Shown one piece after another: positions 51,729 through 60,460 of a stretch of 64,000 nucleotides of DNA. Below the pieces are notes generated by a model that ran no database searches, had not been told where the DNA came from, and saw nothing but the letters and a program-made list of their open reading frames with translations. The position numbers and the translations under genes were made by a program. Numbering within the stretch: the first letter of the stretch is position 1; each line of letters begins with the position of its first letter. Location: NCBI GenBank assembly GCA_025463305.1, contig JAOBWK010000097.1, positions 3,519 through 67,518 of the forward strand, written 5' to 3'. Origin of the DNA: Ilumatobacteraceae bacterium. GTDB taxonomy: Bacteria > Actinomycetota > Acidimicrobiia > Acidimicrobiales > Ilumatobacteraceae.

Positions 51729-53624
51729 ATGAGCGACAAGCAGGGCGACGACAAGCACGGCCTCGGGGCCAAGATCCGGTATCGCTTCGATTCGGCGCTG
51801 TCGAAGGGTCCGTCCGTCGTCATCGGCTGGCTGGGTCTCGTGACGCTGCTGATCGTCCTCCTCGCGGCCATCGTCGACACGGCGTTCCGCCTGAGCGGGA
51901 TCAGCGGCACCACCCACGGGCTCAGCTTCCCAGAGGCGTTCTGGCAGTCGGTCCTGCGCGTGTTCGACTCAGGAACCTTCGCCGGCGATTCGGGCTGGCC
52001 CACGCGCATCGTCAGCCTGCTGACCACCCTGTCCGGCATCTTCATCGCCGGCAGCCTCATCGGTCTGATCGCCAACGCTGTCGATCAGCAGATCGAGGAG
52101 CTGCGCAAGGGGCGGTCCGATGTGCTCGAGTCCGATCACACGGTCATCCTCGGCTGGTCCGATCGCGTGCCGCCGATCATCGCCGAGCTGGTGCTCGCCA
52201 ACGAGAGCCTCAAGCGCGCCGCGGTCGTCATCGTCGCCGACAACGACAAGACCGAGATGGAAGAGGTCATCCGCCAGTCCATCAAGGACACCAAGACGAC
52301 CAAGACGGTGTGCCGCAGCGGCGAGCCCTGGCTGATCGAGAACCTCGAGCTGGCCAACATCTCCAAGGCGCGCTCGGTCATCATCATCGGCACGGACGAC
52401 GACTCGAACACGGTGAAGGTCGTCCTCGCGATCCACGCGCTCCAGCAGTCCGGCGCCGGGTTCGCCGGGCACATCGTCGCCGAGGTGCAGTACCAGGAGA
52501 CGGCGGACTCGCTCGGCTCGCTGCTGGGCGAGGGCTTGGTCACGATCCGCTCCGACGACATCGTCGCCGAGCTGACCGCGCAGGCGTGCCGCCAGCGCGG
52601 CCTCAGCACCATCTTCCGCGAGCTGCTCGGCTTCGACGGTGACGAGCTCTACTTCGCCAAGTTCCCCGAGCTCGTCGGGCGCACCTACGCCGAGACCCAG
52701 ATGGCGTTCGAGAAGTGTTCGGTCGTCGGCGTGTTCGACTCGACGGGCAAGGTCACCCTGAACCCGAGCCCCGACCGCCCGTACGGCGCCGGCGAGGAAC
52801 TGATCGGCATCGCCGAGGACGACTCCGTCTACCTCACCGCGGCGACGCCGGTCCACGGCAGCCTGCTCGCCGCCGAGGCGCGCACCATGTCCGAGCACCG
52901 CCGCCGCATCGTGATCGCCGGCTGGAGCAACCTCGGGCCGCGCGTGGTGGCCGAGCTCGACGAGTTCCTCGACGCGCAGACCACGATCGAGCTGCTCCTC
53001 GACCCCACCAAGGTCGACGTCGAGGCCATCCGCGCATCGCTCGTCACCACCAACGTGGTCGTCGAGATCAGCGAGCTCGAGGGCGGCCCGGAGTCGATCG
53101 CCCGCCACGCCGCACGGATCGCCTTCAACGAGGTGATCGTCCTCGGCTACCGCGACTCGCTGACGGTGAGCCAGGCCGACGCGCGCACGCTGCTCACCCT
53201 GGTGGCGTTCCGTCAGGTCCGCCAGACCGAAGACGTCGGCCCGGTGCGGATGGTGGCCGAGCTGCTCGATCAGCGCAACGCGCGGCTCGCCCAGGCGTCC
53301 GGCGCCGACGATTTCATCGTGTCCGACGAGCTGACCAGCCTGATGCTCGCCCAGCTGAGCGAGCGGGGCGAGCTCATCCAGGTCTTCAACGACCTCTTCG
53401 ACAAGGCCGGCTGCTCGATCGAGCTGCGCCCCGCACCGCTCTACGGCGCGCACCTCGCGACCACCTTCGCCGACGTCGTCACCACCGCGTCGTCGCTGGG
53501 CCAGTCGGCGATCGGCTACCGCCGCACCGGCACCGGCGAGGTCGTCACCAACCCGGCCAAGTCGGCGCCGCTCCAGCTGACCCGCGACGACGAGATCATC
53601 GTCCTCGCCGAGGCCACCGCCTGA
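51729..53624 (+). CDS. CASTOR/POLLUX-like ion channel with RCK/TrkA domains
   Basis: The 631-residue protein has a cytoplasmic lead and TM1 near 27-50. A pore region (SVLRVFDSGTFAGDSGWPTR) and TM2 (SLLTTLSGIFIAGSLIGLIA) follow. Two Rossmann-like RCK units start near 135 (DHTVILGWSDRVPPIIAELV) and near 390 (RRRIVIAGWSNLGPRVVAEL). The DSGTF filter region replaces the TVGYG of potassium channels, as in the CASTOR/POLLUX family of plant and bacterial channels. It is probably a ligand-gated cation channel. ATG 51729 lacks a strong ribosome site. Confidence 0.87.
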   Translation: MSDKQGDDKHGLGAKIRYRFDSALSKGPSVVIGWLGLVTLLIVLLAAIVDTAFRLSGISGTTHGLSFPEAFWQSVLRVFDSGTFAGDSGWPTRIVSLLTTLSGIFIAGSLIGLIANAVDQQIEELRKGRSDVLESDHTVILGWSDRVPPIIAELVLANESLKRAAVVIVADNDKTEMEEVIRQSIKDTKTTKTVCRSGEPWLIENLELANISKARSVIIIGTDDDSNTVKVVLAIHALQQSGAGFAGHIVAEVQYQETADSLGSLLGEGLVTIRSDDIVAELTAQACRQRGLSTIFRELLGFDGDELYFAKFPELVGRTYAETQMAFEKCSVVGVFDSTGKVTLNPSPDRPYGAGEELIGIAEDDSVYLTAATPVHGSLLAAEARTMSEHRRRIVIAGWSNLGPRVVAELDEFLDAQTTIELLLDPTKVDVEAIRASLVTTNVVVEISELEGGPESIARHAARIAFNEVIVLGYRDSLTVSQADARTLLTLVAFRQVRQTEDVGPVRMVAELLDQRNARLAQASGADDFIVSDELTSLMLAQLSERGELIQVFNDLFDKAGCSIELRPAPLYGAHLATTFADVVTTASSLGQSAIGYRRTGTGEVVTNPAKSAPLQLTRDDEIIVLAEATA

Positions 53625-53639
53625 CCCGGAGGAGACGCC

Positions 53640-54890
53640 TCAGAGCAGCCCGTTGGCGGTGAGGAAGCCCTCGACGCACTCGCCGATGTAGTGGCAGTCG
53701 TCGTCGTCGAGCGAGTGGCTGTTGGGCAGGATCAGGCCCTGCTCCATCACCCGGTCGGCGTTGGGGAGGCCACCCTCGGGCGTTCGGAAGTTGCGCCCGC
53801 GCAGCATCGGCTGACGGGTGACGTTGCCCGTCCACACCATCCGCGTGTCGACGCCGTGGCGCTCCATCCACTGCTGCAGCTGGGCGCGCACGATGCGCGG
53901 ATCGTCGATGATGATCGGGAACATGTGCCAACCGGTCTCGATGCCGTCGGTGAGCCGGGGCAGGGTGAAGAACTGGGGCCAGCGCTCGAAGTACGAGCTG
54001 GTGATGCCGAAGCTGCGCTGCCGGCGGGCGAGGTTGTCGGCGAGCTTGTCGAGCTGCACGAGCCCGAACGCTGCCGACAGCTCGGACGGCTCGAAGTTCC
54101 AGCCGTTCTCGTCGAAGATGAACAGGTTGTCGTACTCGAGCCCGTCGTCGATCTCGCTGAAGAAGCGGTTGCCGGCGCCGCGCAGCGATCCGAACAGCTG
54201 CAGCTCCGAGCGGCGTCCCCAACGACGGAACAGCAGCGCCTTGTCGGCGAGGTCGGCATCGTCGAAGCACACCATGCCGCCGGTGCCGGCCGCGGTGATG
54301 ATGTGCGACAGGGCGAAGCTGGTGAGCGAGATGTCGGCGCGGGCGCCCGTGGGCGTGCCGCGCAGGGTGAGCCCGAGCGCGTCGCACGAGTCCTCGACCA
54401 CGACGAGGTGATGCCGGTCGGCGATGGCCCGGATCGCATCCCAGTCGGGCGCGTTGCCGATCAGGTTCGGGACGAGGACGGCCTTGGTCTTCGGCGTGAT
54501 CATCGCCTCGATCGCGTCGACGTCGATCTGGAAGGTGTCGGGTGTGATGTCGACGAACGCCGGCACGACGCCCTTGCGGATCATCGGCGCGATGTCGGTC
54601 GAGAACGTGACGGCGCTGGTGACCACCTCGTCACCCGGCTGCAGGTCGAGCACCTCGAGCGCGAGGTAGATGGCCGAGCTGCCGGAGTTGCACATCACGC
54701 CGCGCTGCTTCGCGAACAGTCCGGCCACTCGCTGCTCCATGGCTCGCACGTTCTTGCCGATCCGCAGCGCCGTCGGCCCGCCACGCAGCACGTCGACCAC
54801 GGCCTGGATCTCGCGCTCGTCGTGGACGGACCCCGCGTACTCGATGCGGCGGGCTGGCTGGATCTGGTCGACGGACGGTTCGGTGCTCAC
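53640..54890 (-). CDS. DegT/DnrJ/EryC1-family protein, PLP lysine replaced
   Basis: The 416-residue protein follows the fold-type I aminotransferase pattern: GGPTALRIGKNVRAME, GVMCNSGSSAIYLALEVLDL, TSAVTFSTDIAPMIRKGVVP and VLVPNLIGNAPDWDAI, with VVEDSCDALG for the PLP-ring Asp. The Schiff-base segment usually reads SF....K..eGG; here it is SFALSHIITAAGTGG with His instead of Lys. That is the signature of PLP/PMP-dependent sugar dehydratases (E1/RfbH, ColD) rather than aminotransferases. GTG 54890 is the start. No other nucleotide-sugar genes adjoin it, so the substrate is unclear. Confidence 0.85.
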   Translation of the reverse strand: MSTEPSVDQIQPARRIEYAGSVHDEREIQAVVDVLRGGPTALRIGKNVRAMEQRVAGLFAKQRGVMCNSGSSAIYLALEVLDLQPGDEVVTSAVTFSTDIAPMIRKGVVPAFVDITPDTFQIDVDAIEAMITPKTKAVLVPNLIGNAPDWDAIRAIADRHHLVVVEDSCDALGLTLRGTPTGARADISLTSFALSHIITAAGTGGMVCFDDADLADKALLFRRWGRRSELQLFGSLRGAGNRFFSEIDDGLEYDNLFIFDENGWNFEPSELSAAFGLVQLDKLADNLARRQRSFGITSSYFERWPQFFTLPRLTDGIETGWHMFPIIIDDPRIVRAQLQQWMERHGVDTRMVWTGNVTRQPMLRGRNFRTPEGGLPNADRVMEQGLILPNSHSLDDDDCHYIGECVEGFLTANGLL

Positions 54891-54912
54891 GGGCCGAGTG
54901 TAGAGAAGTTGT

Positions 54913-54925
54913 TGGACATTGTCCA
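54913..54925. promoter_or_regulatory. TGGACATTGTCCA palindrome before the DegT gene
   Basis: A 13-base inverted repeat (TGGAC-ATT-GTCCA) sits between the MarR stop and the DegT start, 23 bases upstream of the latter. MarR regulators bind similar short dyads, so it is a candidate operator. Confidence 0.5.
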
Positions 54926-54943
54926 GTAGTTTCAGGGGAACCG

Positions 54944-55417
54944 TCAGCGCGGCGGGGCGGGCTTGAACGGCACGGCGCGCAGATCGCTCACGAGCCGATC
55001 GACGAGGCGGATCAGCTCGCGGCGATCCGCTTCGGGCCACTCGTCGAGCACCTTGGCGAGGTGGCTGGTGCGCACGTCGACGATGCGCCGGTACACCGCC
55101 CGCCCGTCGTCGGTGAGCCGCACCACCACGACGCGGCCGTCGTCGGAGCCGCCGACCCGCTCGACGATGCCGTCCTCCTCGAGCCCGCGAACCTGGCGAC
55201 CGGCCGCTGCCGGATCCATCGAGCACTCGCGGGCGAGGTCGCCCATGCTGATCTCGCCGGCCTCGTCGATGCTGCGCAGCAACGCGTAGCCGGGACGGGC
55301 GACGACGGCACCGACGGCTGCCGCCTGCTTCGCGTACATCTTGCGGTTGGAGCCCAACCGGAAGAGGCGCTCGAGCGACCGTTCGGCGTCGGCGACGAGG
55401 GAGCGGTGAGCGACCAT
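54944..55417 (-). CDS. MarR-family transcriptional regulator
   Basis: The 157-residue protein has the MarR winged helix: ARPGYALLRSIDEAGEISMG, DLARECSMDPAAAGRQVRGL, EEDGIVERVGGSDDGRVVVV, RLTDDGRAVY. Flanking helices provide dimerisation. ATG 55417 is the start. It lies 17 bases downstream of the MOSC gene stop and 53 bases upstream of the DegT-type gene, all on the minus strand. The palindrome at 54913 may be its operator. The inducer is unknown. Confidence 0.88.
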   Translation of the reverse strand: MVAHRSLVADAERSLERLFRLGSNRKMYAKQAAAVGAVVARPGYALLRSIDEAGEISMGDLARECSMDPAAAGRQVRGLEEDGIVERVGGSDDGRVVVVRLTDDGRAVYRRIVDVRTSHLAKVLDEWPEADRRELIRLVDRLVSDLRAVPFKPAPPR

Positions 55418-55434
55418 GCCCGCACGATAGGTGC

Positions 55435-56133
55435 TCACCGACCGACGGTGTAGGGGGCGCCGAGGATCCATCCGCCGAGGTGTGCCGGCAGCGCGTCCGA
55501 GTCGACCAGCCCGGCGACGTCGCCGACGCGGATCGTGCCCGGCCGGATGACCCAGCAGTTGAGCGCGAGCTCGCCGCCGAAGTCGCGGATGATGCGGCGG
55601 AAGACGTCGGGGCTCCGGTCGCCCGTGTCCGGATCGATGGACGTCACCACGCATCGCCGGCGGAGGGAGTGGACGCCGATGATCGCGTCGCCGATCGAGA
55701 GCGCGCGGCCGGGCCACGTCGCCTCGGCGGCGGCGGACACGCCGGCGAGCAGGATGTTCGGACGGATCCGGCGCACGTCGTGACCGAACGCAGCGACCGC
55801 CCCGTCGGTGGCCACGAGCAGGTTGCCGATGTCGAACCGCTCCGGTCCGTCGTACGACGCGAGCGCCGCGCCGTCGCCTGCGTGCCGGCGGATGCTCTCG
55901 GCCGCAGCAGCGCTCGTCCACGGCGATCCGTCGACCAGCGGAACGCCGTCGGCCCCCGTCGTGACCGGCAGCGTGAGCAGGCCGTGCCGGGTGCGACCGG
56001 TGATGACGCCATTCGAGTCGTGGACGTGGACGATGCGGTCGCCGGAGATGCCGTCGCTGGTGAGGTCGGCGGTGACGAGTGGCTCGCCACCGAGCGACTT
56101 GACCGGATATCGCCAGATGGCGGAGACGTGCAT
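55435..56133 (-). CDS. MOSC-domain protein
   Basis: The 232-residue protein begins MHVSAIWRYPVKSLGGEPL, the MOSC N-terminal beta-barrel. It continues through RTRHGLLTLPV and RPNILLAG to RRRCVVTSIDPDTGDRSPDV, where the conserved MOSC Cys sits. This domain occurs in molybdenum-cofactor sulfurases, amidoxime reductases (mARC) and YiiM-like proteins. ATG 56133 has GAAAGGGGA upstream. It is divergent from the CGNR regulator, with CCTCACGG repeats between them, so it is probably controlled by that regulator. Confidence 0.9.
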   Translation of the reverse strand: MHVSAIWRYPVKSLGGEPLVTADLTSDGISGDRIVHVHDSNGVITGRTRHGLLTLPVTTGADGVPLVDGSPWTSAAAAESIRRHAGDGAALASYDGPERFDIGNLLVATDGAVAAFGHDVRRIRPNILLAGVSAAAEATWPGRALSIGDAIIGVHSLRRRCVVTSIDPDTGDRSPDVFRRIIRDFGGELALNCWVIRPGTIRVGDVAGLVDSDALPAHLGGWILGAPYTVGR

Positions 56134-56160
56134 GGTTCCCCTTTCGAACGGATCGCCGCT

Positions 56161-56216
56161 CCTCACGGAACATTGGCCAGAACCCGTGAGGTCTTTCTAG
56201 CACTAGATTCTCACGG
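56161..56216. promoter_or_regulatory. Three CTCACGG half-sites between MOSC and CGNR genes
   Basis: CCTCACGG (56161-56168) and CCGTGAGG (56184-56191) form a perfect inverted repeat, and CTCACGG recurs at 56210-56216. The 116-base gap separates divergent genes, so the array probably coordinates both promoters. Confidence 0.6.
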
Positions 56217-56249
56217 ATGCAACGCCTTGTGCCGTGATAAAGTGACGGT

Positions 56250-56852
56250 ATGACGACCCGGGTGGCGGTTGACCGAGCGTGGGTGCTCCCCGACGAACCG
56301 ACGCCGGTCCGGCTGATGAACACCATCTGGGCCGATCGGACGGGGGTGCACGATCATCTGGGTGATGTCGCCGATCTGACCGCGTGGCTCGCCGATGTCC
56401 ACGACGTCGTCGGGCTGTCGGCGCCGCCTCGGCTCACGACGGCGGATGTGGCGACCACTCGGTTGCTGCGTGACTCGTTCCGCCGCGTGACGGCCGAACA
56501 CCTCGGCGACATGCGACCGGCCGCGCAGGCAGAGATCGACATCGACGCCGCGCTGGCCATCGTCAACGACGCCCTCTCGCAGCAGCCGCCCGTGCAGCTG
56601 GCCCGTCGCGGCGGGACGATCGTGCGCAGCGACCTCACCGCGCGGCCGACGATCCCCGCGATCCACGCCGCGCTGAGCGCCGCGTTGGTCGACCTGATCA
56701 CCGATCCCGAGGCCTCGCAACTGGCGGCGTGCGACGCGCCGGGGTGCGTGCTGTACTTCGCCAAGGACCACCCGCGCCGCGGTTGGTGCTCGGTCACGTG
56801 CGGCAACCGGGCGCGTGCGGCGCGGCACTACCGCCGGCACCGCCTCGACTGA
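56250..56852 (+). CDS. ABATE-CGNR zinc-finger transcription factor
   Basis: The 200-residue protein has the N-terminal ABATE-type ligand domain (PTPVRLMNTIWADRTGVHDH, VADLTAWLADV). A C-terminal CGNR zinc finger (about 155-198; LAACDAPGCVLYFAKDHPRR, then GWCSVTCGNRARAARHYRR) carries Cys pairs and the CGNR tetrapeptide. Such proteins are stress-responsive DNA-binding regulators. It is divergent from the MOSC gene and precedes an MFS exporter, so it may control efflux or detoxification functions. Confidence 0.92.
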   Translation: MTTRVAVDRAWVLPDEPTPVRLMNTIWADRTGVHDHLGDVADLTAWLADVHDVVGLSAPPRLTTADVATTRLLRDSFRRVTAEHLGDMRPAAQAEIDIDAALAIVNDALSQQPPVQLARRGGTIVRSDLTARPTIPAIHAALSAALVDLITDPEASQLAACDAPGCVLYFAKDHPRRGWCSVTCGNRARAARHYRRHRLD

Positions 56853-56956
56853 CGCCCCGCCAGCGGCGGGCGGAGCCGGTTGTGACCAAGGCAACACGTT
56901 CCAGGTCGATACGGAACGACGCAGTCTCGTAATCTGTCCGGACGGAAGGAGCCCCG

Positions 56957-58564
56957 TTGAACACCGAAGCCGCACTGATGTCCGATCCCGAAGTCGATCC
57001 CGCCGTCCATGCCCGCCGATGGTGGGTGCTCGGCGTGCTGTGCCTGAGCATGACCGTGATCGTGATGGACAACACGATCCTCAACGTCGCGATCCCGAAG
57101 CTGATCGATTCGCTCAACGCTTCGAACAGCCAGGTGCAGTGGATCATCGACAGCTACACCATCGTGTTCGCCGGGCTGCTGCTCACCACCGGCAGCATCA
57201 GCGACCGCTTCGGTCGCAAGGGCACGCTGCAGCTCGGGTTGGTCCTCTTCGTGCTCGGCTCGGCACTGTCGGCCAACGCCGGCTCGGCCACCCAGCTGAT
57301 CGGCACCCGAGCGTTCATGGGCATCGGCGGCGCGATGATCATGCCCTCCACCCTGTCGCTGCTGACGAACACGTTCCGCGATCCCAAAGAGCGCGGCCGG
57401 GCCATCGGCATCTGGGCCGGGTTCTCCGGCGTGGGACTGGCGATCGGACCGATCATCGGTGGCCTGCTGCTGAAGCACTTCTCGTGGGGCTCGGTGTTCT
57501 GGGTCAACGTGCCGATCGGGACGATCGCCCTCGTCGCCGGTGCGTTCTTGCTGCCGAAGTCGCGTGAGGACCGCTCCGACAAGCTCGACCCAGCGGGATC
57601 GCTCCTCTCCATCGTCGGCCTGGCGGCGCTGCTGTTCGGCGTCATCGAGGTGCCGTCACGCGGGTGGGGCGACGGAGAGGTGCTCGGCGGCTTCGGGCTC
57701 GGCATCGTGACGATCGCGGCCTTCATCGTCTGGGAGCGCCACACCGATCACCCGATGCTCGACATGCAGTTCTTCAAGAACCCACGGTTCACGGCCGCGA
57801 ACCTGACGATCACGCTCACGTTCTTCGCGATGTACGGCTCGCTGTTCCTGATGACGCAGTACTGGCAGTTCGTCCATGGCTACACGCCGCTGGGCGCCGG
57901 CATCCGGCTGATCCCCTACGCCTGCGGGATGATGTTCCTCGCCCCGATCGCCAGCCGGTTCGTCGAACGGTTCGGGACGAAGCGGATCATCACGTTCGGC
58001 CTGTTCGTCGTGACCGCCGGTCTGCTCGGGATGTCCTTCATCGGCAAGGACACGCCGTACATCATCGCCATCATCCCGTTCGTGCTGCTCTCGTCGGGCA
58101 TCGCGTTCGTGATGCCGCCGGCCACCGAATCGATCATGGGCTCGCTGCCACGCGACAAGGCCGGCGTCGGCTCGGCGGTCAACGACACCACCCGTCAGGT
58201 CGGTGGCGCGATCGGTGTGGCGTTGATCGGATCGATCGCCTCCAGCGTCTTCGCGAGCAAGGTCGGGTCGGTCGCCGGTCGCTACGGGCTGGCCGGCAAG
58301 GACCTCGCCGAGGCGAAGTCGTCGCTCGGTGGCGCGCTCGAGGTGGCCGGCCACGTCGGTGCAGGGTTCGCCGATGCGGCCAAGGACGCGTTCGTCAGCG
58401 GGTTCAGCCTGGGTCTGCGGATCTCCTCGCTGTTCCTGGTCGCGGCCGGCGTGATCGTCTGGCGCTACCTGCCGGCGCAGGCCCACGACGCGACCGATCT
58501 GCTGCCGGCGGCCACGCCCGAGGACATCGAGGCGCTGACGCCCTCGGTCGTCGCCGGGGACTGA
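56957..58564 (+). CDS. MFS multidrug exporter, DHA2 (14-helix) type
   Basis: The 535-residue protein starts at TTG 56957, with GGAAGGAG six bases upstream. It has about 14 hydrophobic helices. DHA2 motifs include VMDNTILNVAIPKL (motif D1 region), GSISDRFGRKGTL (motif A) and GIWAGFSGVGLAIGPIIGG (motif C). It probably exports a hydrophobic or cationic drug by proton antiport. The TetR gene follows six bases after its stop, so the regulator is co-transcribed. The upstream gap carries no obvious palindrome apart from GTCCGGAC. Confidence 0.92.
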   Translation: MNTEAALMSDPEVDPAVHARRWWVLGVLCLSMTVIVMDNTILNVAIPKLIDSLNASNSQVQWIIDSYTIVFAGLLLTTGSISDRFGRKGTLQLGLVLFVLGSALSANAGSATQLIGTRAFMGIGGAMIMPSTLSLLTNTFRDPKERGRAIGIWAGFSGVGLAIGPIIGGLLLKHFSWGSVFWVNVPIGTIALVAGAFLLPKSREDRSDKLDPAGSLLSIVGLAALLFGVIEVPSRGWGDGEVLGGFGLGIVTIAAFIVWERHTDHPMLDMQFFKNPRFTAANLTITLTFFAMYGSLFLMTQYWQFVHGYTPLGAGIRLIPYACGMMFLAPIASRFVERFGTKRIITFGLFVVTAGLLGMSFIGKDTPYIIAIIPFVLLSSGIAFVMPPATESIMGSLPRDKAGVGSAVNDTTRQVGGAIGVALIGSIASSVFASKVGSVAGRYGLAGKDLAEAKSSLGGALEVAGHVGAGFADAAKDAFVSGFSLGLRISSLFLVAAGVIVWRYLPAQAHDATDLLPAATPEDIEALTPSVVAGD

Positions 58565-58570
58565 CGTCCG

Positions 58571-59197
58571 ATGACGGCTGCCGCTTCCGCACGTGTCGAC
58601 GCCGGCGTGCACGGCGTCGATGCCGACGTCGCATCTGGGCCACCGCGTCGCGGGCGACCACGAGACGTGCGCTGTGACCACGCGATCCTCCAGGCGACGC
58701 TCGACCTCCTCGCCGAGGGTGGGGCGGCCAACCTGTCGATCGACGGCGTGGCGGCGCGCGCCGGTGTCGGCAAGGCCACGATCTATCGGCGCTGGACGTC
58801 GAAGGAAGCGCTGCTGCTGGAGGCGCTCGGCACCGACACCACGGTGATCGAGGCGCCGGACACGGGCAACCTGCGCTCCGATCTGGAGGGCTACTTCGGC
58901 GGTCTCGTCGACGGCATGCGCGACCGCGCGAACTCCGATGTGCTGCCCCACCTGATCGAGGTCGCGTTCTACGACCCGGAGGTCAAGCACGCGCTCGATC
59001 AGTACCTGGTGACCAAGCAGGAGTCCCTGCGCCAGCTGCTCGCCCGAGCTCAGTCGCGCGGTGAGATCGCGCCGACCATCGATCTCAAGGTCTTCGTCGA
59101 AGTCACGATCGGCGCCGTCGTCTACCGCCGGCTGCTCACCGGCGAGCCACTCGACCGGGTGTTCGTCGGCAAGCTGCTCGACATCGTCGTCGGTTGA
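58571..59197 (+). CDS. TetR-family regulator of the MFS exporter
   Basis: The 208-residue protein has a disordered GPPRRGRPRDV leader and the helix-turn-helix LLAEGGAANLSIDGVAARAG, VGKATIYRRWTSKEALLLEA. The C-terminal domain is helical with FVEVTIGAVVYRRLL. ATG 58571 starts six bases after the exporter stop. In this family the regulator usually represses the adjacent transporter, so it probably senses the exported compound. The operator was not located. Confidence 0.9.
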   Translation: MTAAASARVDAGVHGVDADVASGPPRRGRPRDVRCDHAILQATLDLLAEGGAANLSIDGVAARAGVGKATIYRRWTSKEALLLEALGTDTTVIEAPDTGNLRSDLEGYFGGLVDGMRDRANSDVLPHLIEVAFYDPEVKHALDQYLVTKQESLRQLLARAQSRGEIAPTIDLKVFVEVTIGAVVYRRLLTGEPLDRVFVGKLLDIVVG

Positions 59198-59203
59198 CGC
59201 GCG

Positions 59204-60172
59204 TCAGCCGTTCGGCCAGCAGACAGCCGTCTCGCCGTCGGCGGTGACGGTGAGGACCTCGACCCCGTCGGCGGTGACGATGACCGTGTGCTCGAACTGC
59301 GCGCTGGGGAGGCCGTCGGCCGTGACCTCGGTCCATCCGTCGGGCCACTGCTCGAGGCGAGTGGTGCCGGCGGTGAACATCGGCTCGACCGTCAGCGCCA
59401 TGCCCGGCACGAACACCGCGGTGTCCTTGCGGTCGTCGACGTGGTTGACGTGTGGATCGGCGTGGAACACGGCCCCGATGCCGTGCCCGCCATAGCGGGT
59501 GATGACGCCGAAGCCGTGCCGGTCGGCGATCGGCTCGATCGCCTGACCGATCACGCGGACCGAGCGACCGGGTGCGATCGCGGCGATGCCGGCGTCGGTG
59601 GCCGTGCACGTCGCGCCCACCAGCGCGGCGGTCGATGCGTCGACCGCGCCGACGGCGAACGTGGCCGAGGTGTCGCCGTGCATGCCGCCGATGTACGCCG
59701 TCACGTCGATGTTGACGATGTCGCCCTCCTGCAGTGCACGGCTGTCGGGGATGCCATGGCACGCGACCTCGTTGACCGAGAGGCAGACGGACGCCGGGAA
59801 GTCGCGGTAGCCCAGCGTGCTGGGGTAGGCACCGCGCGACACGTACGCCTCGTGGGCCACCGCGTCGAGCTCGGCGGTGGTGACGCCCGGACGGACGGTG
59901 CGTCCGGCCTCGAGCAACACGGTCGCGGCGACCTGGCACGCGTGGCGGAGCCGGGGCAGCGACTCGAAGTCGATGATCTGCGGACCCGGGCGTGCGCCCG
60001 GCTGGCCGCCCGTGGCGATGTACGGCGGGCGATCGATCGACGGTGGCACGGTTCGCAGCGAGCCGACCACACCGGGCTCGACCGGGGACCGCCGTGCGAA
60101 CGCGCCGTGGCACCGCTTCCACTTCCGTCCGCTGCCGCACCAGCAGGGATCGTTGCTGCGCAACCGGCTCAC
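59204..60172 (-). CDS. map: Methionine aminopeptidase with N-terminal SEC-C zinc motif
   Basis: The 322-residue enzyme removes N-terminal Met from nascent proteins. It has a SEC-C zinc motif at residues 6-23 (SNDPCWCGSGRKWKRCHG) and the type I aminopeptidase metal ligands: Asp in NIDVTAYIGG, Asp in HGDTSATF, His in GGHGIG, Glu in LTVEPMF and Glu in QFEHTV. The SEC-C extension is typical of MapA-like forms that dock on the ribosome. GTG 60172 overlaps the stop of the small HTH gene as GTGA, so the two are coupled. Confidence 0.92.
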   Translation of the reverse strand: MSRLRSNDPCWCGSGRKWKRCHGAFARRSPVEPGVVGSLRTVPPSIDRPPYIATGGQPGARPGPQIIDFESLPRLRHACQVAATVLLEAGRTVRPGVTTAELDAVAHEAYVSRGAYPSTLGYRDFPASVCLSVNEVACHGIPDSRALQEGDIVNIDVTAYIGGMHGDTSATFAVGAVDASTAALVGATCTATDAGIAAIAPGRSVRVIGQAIEPIADRHGFGVITRYGGHGIGAVFHADPHVNHVDDRKDTAVFVPGMALTVEPMFTAGTTRLEQWPDGWTEVTADGLPSAQFEHTVIVTADGVEVLTVTADGETAVCWPNG

Positions 60173-60399
60173 GGCGCGGGTGTGGCCTTGGCCGCCCGAC
60201 GGGGATGAGCGGCCGACCACGATTCGATCTCCGGCCGCAACCAAAGCGCGATCCGTCCCCGACCGGCCGTCACCACCGGACGGGGCAGGTCGTCGTAGCG
60301 GCGGAGGTAGCCGAACACGCTGTTGGCGTGCGACAGGCCGAGCACGTCGGCCACGTCGTGGGCATCGCAGAGATCGTCGGTGTTGACCATCGGGCACAT
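60169..60399 (-). CDS. Small HTH (MerR/excisionase-like) protein
   Basis: The 76-residue frame reads LCDAHDVADVLGLSHANSVF, then GYLRRYDDLPRPVVTAGRGR and LWLRPEIESW. This is the winged-helix pattern of AlpA/excisionase-like DNA-binding proteins with a two-part HTH and a basic tail. ATG 60399 (MCPMV) or ATG 60390 (MVNT) may be the start. It is coupled to the aminopeptidase by GTGA, and the palindrome GTAGACGTCTAC lies 17-28 bases upstream. Autoregulation of the pair is likely. Confidence 0.8.
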   Translation of the reverse strand: MCPMVNTDDLCDAHDVADVLGLSHANSVFGYLRRYDDLPRPVVTAGRGRIALWLRPEIESWSAAHPRRAAKATPAP

Positions 60400-60415
60400 C
60401 CCGATGACTCTATCC

Positions 60416-60427
60416 GTAGACGTCTAC
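60416..60427. promoter_or_regulatory. GTAGACGTCTAC palindrome before the HTH-map operon
   Basis: A perfect 12-base palindrome lies just upstream of the small HTH gene on the minus strand, next to a GATAGAGT stretch that could be the -10 region. It is a candidate operator for that HTH protein. Confidence 0.6.
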
Positions 60428-60460
60428 AGATGGAGACATCGTGAGCGCCACTCACTGCAT

